Shown in pieces: positions 30,657-38,070 of a stretch of 38,070 nt of DNA. Within the stretch, counting starts at the first letter, position 1; each line of letters begins with the position of its first letter. Origin of the DNA: Candidatus Martarchaeota archaeon (GTDB taxonomy: Archaea > Thermoproteota > Thermoprotei_A > Marsarchaeales > Marsarchaeaceae); NCBI GenBank assembly GCA_023487445.1, contig JAMDBQ010000018.1, forward strand, positions 37,200-75,269. Direction: 5' to 3'. Under the pieces are notes generated by a model. That model saw only the letters and a program-made list of their open reading frames with translations, did no database searches and was not told where the DNA came from. A program made the translations under genes and the position numbers.

Positions 30657-32051
30657 TCAGCCAACCGCGCCCCCCTCGTACTCCACGTTCTCGTTAAACA
30701 ATATCTCCTTAATGTCACCGTACAGGTATCCAGCGATCAGCCAGGCGAATGCAACGTAGACGTAGATGGGCGCCGCCGACCCTATTGAATAAATCAAGTC
30801 CGTAAGGGATATTGCGGCTGCTGCTATACCCACAACTGATTCACCGATGGAACGGCTTAAACTCCGAACATAGAAGGTCGCTGAGGACCTGACTGAGCCC
30901 AGTGAAAGCCTGATCAGTGAGGCGTTTGCAGCCAGGTGGATAAGAAGAGAAGATATACCCGTGATTACGCCTAATGCGACGAATGCGTCGAACGCAGGAA
31001 GCGTCACGCTGAGGATTACCGATACTAGAAAATAGGGTATGGCTACAGCGGTAATAGCCTTGATGGGGTGCCCCGCCCGGGTACCCGCCAATCCATGCGG
31101 AAACGCATTGTCAGAAGCCATTTTGAATAGTGTCCTTGACGAGGCGGTCATAAATGCGGTTACGGCGAGCACGCCGTCGTTTAGAAAGGCTACGAGTAGC
31201 ACTGGAGCGAGCGCACCACCGATATTTTGGGTGAACCATCCAACGCTCAGTAAATCCGATGGTGAACTCATATGCAAGCCTGCGTTGAGGAAGGAGTATA
31301 TGAAAACGGAGGCAAGGAGGCCTCCCGTTGAGATTACCGCGAGAACCGTTTTCCCCACAACTTTTCTGGCGTTGACAACCTCACCCGAGACGGGTGTCAG
31401 AGAACCGAAACCGGTTGGGATAGCTGACGCGAATAGAACCGCGAGTCCCAGCCTACCCGGTGTCACTTGGGATCCGAACCGCAGTGGGTCATAGAGGTGG
31501 AAGTGTGTAATCGAAAGCATCGCGAATATCAACGCCGAGATGACAGCCAGCTCCAAGGAGCCCGCTATGACGGCAAACCTCGACGAGATCTTTACACCCT
31601 TAAACACTATGAATGTTGCTGGAAGAAGAACGCCGATCGCGGTGTATACGGGTGGAACACCGATTAGCTGGTTTAACACATATGAAACCCCCACCACATA
31701 GGCGCACCCATAGAGCACCGAATAGAAGAGGTACATCCACCCCGTCTGGAAGCCGAATCGCTGCGAAAGGGAGTGTAAGGCATAAGCGTAGTACCCACCC
31801 GTCATCGTGAACCTAGTCGAAAGCCTGTAGACGACGAGTCCGTTGAAAAGTACGAGGACGGTGCCAAGCACCATTGCCACGGGGGAAAAGAGGCGGGCGA
31901 CGGATATGACTGCTACGCCGTACGTGAAAAGGCTGAGGAAAGGAGATTGGCCGCCGAACGCCATGAAGAACGCGTCCTTGGCCGAAAGCCTACGGGGTAG
32001 ATCGTCAACGGATCCTCTGGCCAAAGAAACAAGACCCTTGGTTTTACTCAT
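30657..32051 (-). CDS. APC-family amino acid permease
   Basis: LSAKDAFFMAFGGQSPFLSLF, YRLSTRFTMTGGYYAYALHSLSQRFGFQTGWMYLFYSVLYG, FNDGVLAVTAFMTASSRTLFKMASDNAFP. Confidence 0.87.
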   Translation of the reverse strand: MSKTKGLVSLARGSVDDLPRRLSAKDAFFMAFGGQSPFLSLFTYGVAVISVARLFSPVAMVLGTVLVLFNGLVVYRLSTRFTMTGGYYAYALHSLSQRFGFQTGWMYLFYSVLYGCAYVVGVSYVLNQLIGVPPVYTAIGVLLPATFIVFKGVKISSRFAVIAGSLELAVISALIFAMLSITHFHLYDPLRFGSQVTPGRLGLAVLFASAIPTGFGSLTPVSGEVVNARKVVGKTVLAVISTGGLLASVFIYSFLNAGLHMSSPSDLLSVGWFTQNIGGALAPVLLVAFLNDGVLAVTAFMTASSRTLFKMASDNAFPHGLAGTRAGHPIKAITAVAIPYFLVSVILSVTLPAFDAFVALGVITGISSLLIHLAANASLIRLSLGSVRSSATFYVRSLSRSIGESVVGIAAAAISLTDLIYSIGSAAPIYVYVAFAWLIAGYLYGDIKEILFNENVEYEGGAVG

Positions 32052-32095
32052 CCAGGCCTACCCATTTCCTCGTTGTAGGTGTTGCCTCCCACCGT

Positions 32096-33112
32096 TCAAC
32101 CTTTAAGTCTAACTGATTTTTCCATGTTAGGCGCGTTTCCCCCGCGGGGGTTCGCGAGCCATATACTCGCCATGGCCGCCGCAAGAGATGGAAGCAAAAT
32201 GTAGGTTGTGACAGTCTCGGAGGCGTAGACAAAACCGGTGATGATCAGCAGTAACCCGGTTAAACCCGCGAAGGTGGTGTTTTGACCGCCCCGCATTGCC
32301 AACAGAAAAAGAGCGGTTATAAATGAAGCTATACCCGCGAAAACAACCAAGGGCACCAAGGTGTCGGTGACCCCCAGAAATCCAAAGTCATAAATGATTA
32401 TGGTTCCCAGAACTATAGATGACCCGGGAAACACGTTTGCCATAACAGCATACTCGATTGCCACCCCCACCAACAGGGCGGCTACGTAACCCCATCTGAT
32501 ACCACCCTTTTTCCCCAGTATCCGGTAACCACCCGCGGCCGCAAACAGCAGACCCCCCAGCGTCCCCGCATAGGGTTCTGCGGCTGCGCTGAAGCCGCCG
32601 AGAGTGGACCAGCCTTCGCCGCCGAAGTTTGCGGTTACTATGTTACCTACGAGGAACAGGATTCCCAGAAGCTCGGTTAGAAGCATCACCGCCAGGGCTA
32701 ACCCCATTAGATCTCTGTGTTGTAAAACGACCAGGGCTGCGAATATAACCGAACACGTAACTAGACCAAGAAGGATGAGGCTCTCACCAGCTGAGGAGGA
32801 TTGAAATATTGAGTTAATCCCTTCCTGGACGTGCTGAACATCCATTGCAACAGCTACCACTGCTCCCAGAGCCGACGCGTAGAGTGACGCCGTAGCGAGA
32901 AGTCGAGTGCTGGGCTTCAAAATTCCCGAGGCTAAAAGCGCCGCGGGGGCGAGCAAGGTGAGTACCCCAAACGAGTATCCTCCTATTACGTAGAACGCCC
33001 TGATAGCCGGCGAAACCTCTGCTATGTTCACTCCTGCACTGCCAAGCGGAAGAACCGCAGCCAGAAACTCTCTGTTGAAAAACGCTTCAACGAACGCGGT
33101 CAGGCATACCAT
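32096..33112 (-). CDS. Polytopic membrane protein, CbsB-like by position
   Basis: 338 aa with about 9-10 hydrophobic helices, directly downstream of the CbsA-like gene. Family assignment is contextual. Confidence 0.55.
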   Translation of the reverse strand: MVCLTAFVEAFFNREFLAAVLPLGSAGVNIAEVSPAIRAFYVIGGYSFGVLTLLAPAALLASGILKPSTRLLATASLYASALGAVVAVAMDVQHVQEGINSIFQSSSAGESLILLGLVTCSVIFAALVVLQHRDLMGLALAVMLLTELLGILFLVGNIVTANFGGEGWSTLGGFSAAAEPYAGTLGGLLFAAAGGYRILGKKGGIRWGYVAALLVGVAIEYAVMANVFPGSSIVLGTIIIYDFGFLGVTDTLVPLVVFAGIASFITALFLLAMRGGQNTTFAGLTGLLLIITGFVYASETVTTYILLPSLAAAMASIWLANPRGGNAPNMEKSVRLKG

Positions 33113-33120
33113 ATAAAAAA
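33113..33120 (-). terminator. T-rich tract after the CbsA-like gene
   Basis: Minus strand reads aaaccttttttta just past the stop of the 33169-34827 gene; may instead be part of a promoter for the next gene. Confidence 0.25.
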
Positions 33121-33168
33121 AGGTTTAAGGAGTTGCCTACTCACCAGGTTGTCCACGGATAAGGTCGC

Positions 33169-34827
33169 CTAGATAAACCTCTTCAAGCCGTACGCCCCCA
33201 GCCCTAGAAGCATAGGTAGGATACCCAAGTATTGCTGAATGCCAAGGGGACCGGACGCGGAGCTGGGTGGCTGAATGTACACGTTCCACCACAGCGATAT
33301 AGACTTGAAGTCAACAGATTCTCCTATAGCTCCTTGGAACCAAGCGAACGCGACGTGGTATGTTCCACCGGGGGCTAACTGGATCTGGTAGTGTGATTCA
33401 CCCTGGCCGTCCGACACACCCACTGTACTGAAGGTTCTCGCGTACTCCAAGGTGAGGTAGGTCTGGCCGTTGGGGGCAGTCGCCAAAGTGTCGCCTGTAG
33501 CAACCACCGAGGGGTTCCACAACTCGCTGGGAGTGTATTGTCCCTGAAGCCACTGCCAGTTGGTTATACTGGGGTTGTTGAGTGCGGGAAAAGTCGTAAC
33601 GAAGGGTATACCGCCGAGATAGTAGATTGAGGATCCGTTAACGTACATGTCGGCGACGAGTCCCTGGTGGGGGAGATACCCCAAGTTGAGCGGGTCCTTG
33701 TAGCCGGGGTAGTGAGTGTAATTCGCCATGGTCCAAGATATTCCCCCGGGCAGACCCATGAATCCTGGGAGATTCGCCAGAATGCCGGCGTAACCAGCGT
33801 CCAAGGTGTTGTTGGATCTTGGGTTACTGTTCCAGTGCCAAACCTCTACTGCCCCCGCGGAGAATGCGCCGCTCGTGCCCAGAACCATGTGGGGAGTGTA
33901 TGCAACCTTGAACCAGTCGTTGGGGACGCCGCCAAGGTCCCACATTACGGCTGCTCTGAGCGGATATAGATAGGTTGAGTTGTGGAAGAGGTCCACATAC
34001 TCCCCCGTATCCTCAGGGTAGAAGAGGTTGTATGCAGCCTGAGGCCAGATGGAGTTGTTGATACCGTAGGATAGTATTTGACTTGGAGAGGTTATATCCA
34101 CCGTGCCAACCGACGGAATGTTGGCGGATATGTCAAGTGATGTGATCTGAATCGGGGCACCACCGTTGAGGGGGTTGCCGTATTGGTCGATAGCGCCGCT
34201 TACCCACGCCGTTAACGTACCGTGGCTCTTAGTCACATATATCTGCACTGGGTTACCCATGGTTTCACCTGGCGGATACGATATTTCGTTTTGCTGGTAG
34301 CTAATCGGAACACTTTTGACCGTTGTAGTCGACTGATCATGTGTAGAATAGGTTATATTCACGAAATAATTCGACGTGGGGAAGAAGTTGAACGGGGCCC
34401 AAATCCTCCCCTGGGGAGTGCGTTCACCTGACGGATTCTGATACGCCGTCTGAATCTCGCTGGGTGTTCCCAGGACCACGCCGTGCATCAAAACCATGAT
34501 ATACGGTACTCCGTCAACGTAGGTCCACGCCATTTTCACCTGAATTGACGTGGTGTGCCCTGCTATGCTTCCGGGAGCCGGAACAGTTGGCACAAGAGGC
34601 ACAGTGGTGTAGGGGATGCTTGCCCAGTACTGCTCTTGGCCAGGGTTACCCAAGCCAAGCTGAGCATTGGGGACGTAATACGCTGTCATTGTTGTGGCTG
34701 ACTGACTTGCGGCGTCCAAGGCGTTATCCAGCCCTATCGCGAGTCCTCCAACCAACAGTATGAATATGAACCCGTATACCCCTAGCCTAAGATACTTGGA
34801 GTTCTCTTTTTTGTATTCTTCACTCAT
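33169..34827 (-). CDS. CbsA / ethylbenzene-dehydrogenase-related heme-binding cytochrome-like protein
   Basis: 552 aa with N- and C-terminal TM segments; YLYPLRAAVMWDLGG and AGAVEVWHWNSNPRSN resemble EBDH-related heme domain motifs; many N-x-S/T sequons; next to oxidase genes. Confidence 0.65.
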   Translation of the reverse strand: MSEEYKKENSKYLRLGVYGFIFILLVGGLAIGLDNALDAASQSATTMTAYYVPNAQLGLGNPGQEQYWASIPYTTVPLVPTVPAPGSIAGHTTSIQVKMAWTYVDGVPYIMVLMHGVVLGTPSEIQTAYQNPSGERTPQGRIWAPFNFFPTSNYFVNITYSTHDQSTTTVKSVPISYQQNEISYPPGETMGNPVQIYVTKSHGTLTAWVSGAIDQYGNPLNGGAPIQITSLDISANIPSVGTVDITSPSQILSYGINNSIWPQAAYNLFYPEDTGEYVDLFHNSTYLYPLRAAVMWDLGGVPNDWFKVAYTPHMVLGTSGAFSAGAVEVWHWNSNPRSNNTLDAGYAGILANLPGFMGLPGGISWTMANYTHYPGYKDPLNLGYLPHQGLVADMYVNGSSIYYLGGIPFVTTFPALNNPSITNWQWLQGQYTPSELWNPSVVATGDTLATAPNGQTYLTLEYARTFSTVGVSDGQGESHYQIQLAPGGTYHVAFAWFQGAIGESVDFKSISLWWNVYIQPPSSASGPLGIQQYLGILPMLLGLGAYGLKRFI

Positions 34828-35098
34828 TTTCAGTTCCCTCCGATTCCTGAGTCATCTCAGCATCCATAATGGTTACAGGATCCTTGTGATCAGCTATGAG
34901 CAAGTGAACCGCGAAGTAAAGCACTGCTACACCCACCAGCGTAACGAACACGTTGGTTGTCACCGCCGGCTGCGAAGCAAGCACCAAGCCGTTGATGTGG
35001 TTGTGAACCACGCCGTACTTGACCTTAACAAATACCCCGGCCACCGCCAATATTAATCCGAGTACAACCAACCCCAACCCAAGAGTCCTATGATTCAC
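34820..35098 (-). CDS. Small membrane subunit of the oxidase locus
   Basis: 92 aa, two TM helices; overlaps both flanking oxidase-locus genes by 4-8 nt, implying translational coupling. Confidence 0.65.
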   Translation of the reverse strand: MNHRTLGLGLVVLGLILAVAGVFVKVKYGVVHNHINGLVLASQPAVTTNVFVTLVGVAVLYFAVHLLIADHKDPVTIMDAEMTQESEGTENE

Positions 35099-35778
35099 AG
35101 GGTACCACCCGCCGTGTTATTTGTCAAGTACCCTGGATCCCACTGCCCCTGCGGCATATTGCCGCCGAGGATATGCGACGCATAAGTTTGGTTATAGGTT
35201 GCGATAATTGTTCCAACCAGCCATGGGTGGCCTAAGCCGAATCCCGCGACGCCACAGTACTCCGCGCACGCCACGTGATACTCGCCCGGCTTGGTGAACA
35301 CATACACTATGTATGAATAGTATCCCGGCGCCGCCTCTGCACCGAAGTTGAACGACTTACCGCCGTATACAGCGCTCTGAACGAAGAATTCATGGAACAC
35401 ATCTACACTCGTTATAACGAACACCACCGGTTCCTCAACCGGAACCACTGTCTCGTTGACTTCGGGATCATTGTGGGGCCCAAACATCCAGTGCCACTGT
35501 TCGCCTGTTACGTAAATCGTTACATATGGGCCAACATAGCTACCCAAGGCGTGCTGCAGCGTTGTATGCACAACGTCTTCGCCAGCGTTGTTAACAGGGT
35601 TATACCCCACGTAGTCGTATTCGCTATACTGAATCTCGAACGACACCACGGCGACTATAACTAATACCAAGAATAATGCGATAACGGTGCCTCGTCGCAT
35701 AACCAGCACGACTTGTACAACATTATAAACCTTTTCGAATTCCAACGTTAGACGCTGGAATAGCGCATCCGTTCGCAC
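35095..35778 (-). CDS. coxB: Heme-copper oxidase subunit II with atypical CuA motif
   Basis: N-terminal TM then cupredoxin domain: [50 protein letters not shown]. Confidence 0.9.
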   Translation of the reverse strand: MRTDALFQRLTLEFEKVYNVVQVVLVMRRGTVIALFLVLVIVAVVSFEIQYSEYDYVGYNPVNNAGEDVVHTTLQHALGSYVGPYVTIYVTGEQWHWMFGPHNDPEVNETVVPVEEPVVFVITSVDVFHEFFVQSAVYGGKSFNFGAEAAPGYYSYIVYVFTKPGEYHVACAEYCGVAGFGLGHPWLVGTIIATYNQTYASHILGGNMPQGQWDPGYLTNNTAGGTL

Positions 35779-36372
35779 TCTACTTTATCTAAGGCAAGCT
35801 GTTCCAGCGTCCTGCCCGACACCAGCGTATCCGTCACAAGGCTCAGACGCCTAGTTCATCTGTTGGGGGGTTGCATTAGATAATCCACTGAGCGTATACG
35901 CTGGGGCTACACATAGCTCACCGATATGCTTTCCGCAACACGCGGAAGCCTTCAGCCAACGTTCGCTGAGCACAGCTGGCCAAGGGACGGTGTCGTCGTT
36001 GCTGCGCACGCTTCGGCGAGGCTTCGCTGAACAACGCCATTCAAACCGCGTTCGTCGATGCGAGCCACAAGTGTACACACAGGGTAGGAGGATGAGCCAT
36101 GTTCATGTCAGGAGAACGGTTCGAAGCGTCGCTAGCGCTCCCCGTTAGCTGAAAAAGGTGTTTGCATGGTTCAGCCCCGCTGTGCCCGTGAAACCTCAGC
36201 ACACTTCAACCCAAGTTACACCATCGTATCCCCAATGCGTGGCAAAGGAAATTGCTGCGCTACTGGATTTGAATACCCAAGTGAACCATCCAGTCAGGGT
36301 TTGCTTTAAACGCCTAGGCGGCCGCCTGCACCCGTCCTACCCGGCATGTATCGACGTCCGCTCAGTTTCGGT

Positions 36373-38016
36373 TTAGGATCCATTTGAAGGCTGGTCTATC
36401 GGAAGCATGGGCAAGGAGTCCTCTGAATATCCCTCCTGGCGCATGCCGTACCTCTCCATGGCAAGGGACCGCCTAAGCCAGCGTGGGTAACCCTCATACT
36501 GAATTCTCTTTCCTTTAAACGCCGTAAGTCCAAGATTCACTATGAAAGCTATCGCGGCGAACCCAGCTATCCATCCGCCAAGCGCGGCAAACTGGTAGTA
36601 GATCTGATATATTATGGGCCAGGCGACCTCCCTTCTTATCGCGCCGAAGAATCCCGCGTTGTTGAATGCGGCTATAAGCATACCCATGCCTATGTTCCAG
36701 CCCCAGAAGTGGATCTGCGCCAGCCTGTTGCTATACCATGCCCGGTTAAGTATGTGTGGGAGAACAATATACAACACCCCGAAGAATCCACCAACGGTGA
36801 ACGCAGCCATCATTATGTGTATGTGGGAGGGTATCCACAACGTGTTGTGCACGGTGGGATCAGTCGCAGGTGACGGCTGAACTGGTTCGGCGTGTATGCC
36901 TCCGATTATGTTCCATATGATGCTCGCATATATGAACATCAACGGAACATCCCATTTCAGTTTCCTAGGGTCGCCGAGCGTAATCAACTCAATCATCCAG
37001 ACTGCAGCAAACGGTATTGCTATTATTGCAGTCGAGGTCTGAGCGAATACGTCTCTGAGTATCAGCGGAACCGGGTCAGTGGCGATGTGGTGGACATAAA
37101 CAGACATACCCAGCACGAAGAGTACGGGAACCATCCACCTGAACAACCTGTAACTGAAAAGAGGTCTCCTCGCATAAACGGGGAGGATAGCGGCTACGGC
37201 CCCCATCAAGGCGTACGGACCAAAGTAGACGAGTGGGTGGTCAGCATACCAGAACAGCGCCTTCCAAACTTCCGCATTGGGGATACCGCTAAGGAATATC
37301 CCCAGCTGACCCATGGGTGACACAAGCGACCATATCACCGCGGCGAACACAGATATGTTGCCCAACGCCATCTGAATCATATCCATAACAAGAAGAGCCA
37401 CTCCTAGCGGCATTAGTCTGCCGTGGCTTCTCCAGTTAAATGAGGTGGCGATGATACTCGTCATCACCATCCATTCACCCACAACCATAGCACCGTATCC
37501 GATGAACCAGTTAGTCGCCGGCATCAGCGGATTCTGGAACACGAAAAGATACTGGTTCTGATATCCACCTGCGAGCATCATTATGATACCCGTAGAAGCT
37601 GTCCACAGTCCGAGGTTAGCCAATTTGGGATACTTGACCACCCTCGTACCAGTCAGCAAAGGAACAAAGTAGAACCCCAACCCGAACGAAATGTCGAATA
37701 CCACACCGAAAATCATCGCCATAACGTGGTCCGTCATATCCTGGAAGTAGAACACCGGAGGCACAACGTATGGGATACCTGTGTTGGTTATGCCTGACTG
37801 AGCCCTGAGCATCAGGGCGAACGATCCTCCAATCATTAGCATGAACAGTGCGACGAGAAAATGCTTCATGGCTATGCCTTGGTAGCTCTTGGAATAAATC
37901 AGCTTCATCCAGAGAGGCTTACGAGACTCTTCTTCACGTATCTTCTCGTATTCGGCGTTCCATTGCTGCATCTCTTCAAAATCGCGTTGGACCCTCTGCG
38001 TCGCCATCGAGGTCAA
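36373..38016 (-). CDS. coxA: Heme-copper oxidase subunit I
   Basis: Helix II His (MTDHVMAMIFGV), helix VI ADHPLVYF (CuB His and Tyr), helix VII VHHIATDP, helix X IPSHIHIMMAAFTVGG. Confidence 0.95.
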   Translation of the reverse strand: MTSMATQRVQRDFEEMQQWNAEYEKIREEESRKPLWMKLIYSKSYQGIAMKHFLVALFMLMIGGSFALMLRAQSGITNTGIPYVVPPVFYFQDMTDHVMAMIFGVVFDISFGLGFYFVPLLTGTRVVKYPKLANLGLWTASTGIIMMLAGGYQNQYLFVFQNPLMPATNWFIGYGAMVVGEWMVMTSIIATSFNWRSHGRLMPLGVALLVMDMIQMALGNISVFAAVIWSLVSPMGQLGIFLSGIPNAEVWKALFWYADHPLVYFGPYALMGAVAAILPVYARRPLFSYRLFRWMVPVLFVLGMSVYVHHIATDPVPLILRDVFAQTSTAIIAIPFAAVWMIELITLGDPRKLKWDVPLMFIYASIIWNIIGGIHAEPVQPSPATDPTVHNTLWIPSHIHIMMAAFTVGGFFGVLYIVLPHILNRAWYSNRLAQIHFWGWNIGMGMLIAAFNNAGFFGAIRREVAWPIIYQIYYQFAALGGWIAGFAAIAFIVNLGLTAFKGKRIQYEGYPRWLRRSLAMERYGMRQEGYSEDSLPMLPIDQPSNGS

Positions 38017-38035
38017 TGAGTGCTCGGGTCCATGC

Positions 38036-38048
38036 TAATAAATATTTC
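38036..38048 (-). promoter_or_regulatory. TATA-like box of the coxA gene
   Basis: Minus strand aatatttattag about 20-30 nt upstream of the coxA ATG. Confidence 0.45.
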
Positions 38049-38070
38049 TTGACTGCAGCTTAGAACCCCG

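Noticed and set aside
35851-36078. 75-aa minus-strand ORF (MYTCGSHRRTRFEWRC...) considered as a transposase remnant
   Set aside because: No convincing transposase motif in any of the frames read.
36158-36376. 72-aa plus-strand ORF in the coxA-coxB spacer
   Set aside because: Low-complexity-like composition, no recognisable domain, and the spacer is better described as unexplained.

Overview
The window is gene-dense and probably archaeal. Supporting signs are TATA-like boxes just upstream of several starts, T-rich terminator-like tracts, a Dbh/Dpo4-type Y-family polymerase, a tricorn-factor-type M1 aminopeptidase and a CbsA-like cytochrome next to a terminal oxidase. Main blocks: (i) CNNM-like DUF21/CBS protein, CBS protein and DHDPS/KDG-aldolase-family protein; (ii) a sulfur-trafficking cassette, TusA - YeeE/YedE transporter - small membrane protein - DsrE-like - membrane protein, convergent with a beta-propeller protein plus membrane protein; (iii) Sua5/YrdC, a methyltransferase, a PLP aminotransferase and KatG with an 18-bp perfect palindrome at its promoter; (iv) a GNAT gene interrupted by an in-frame TAA, and a class III nucleotide cyclase-TPR protein; (v) M42 and M1 peptidases, an amidohydrolase, DinB, an MBL hydrolase, HutI and a tyrosine recombinase with a C-terminal extension, mostly co-directional; (vi) MFS and APC transporters and a heme-copper oxidase locus (CoxA, CoxB, small membrane subunit, CbsA-like cytochrome, CbsB-like membrane protein). 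The most notable direct observation is the CuA motif of subunit II, which has a ~5-residue insertion between the second Cys and the His and Leu where the Met ligand is expected. Short structured spacers and fragments (an IS200/IS605-like right-end hairpin, a hairpin-rich spacer, an Lrp-like fragment) look like remnants or ncRNA candidates. All calls come from reading the sequence; no database searches were run.
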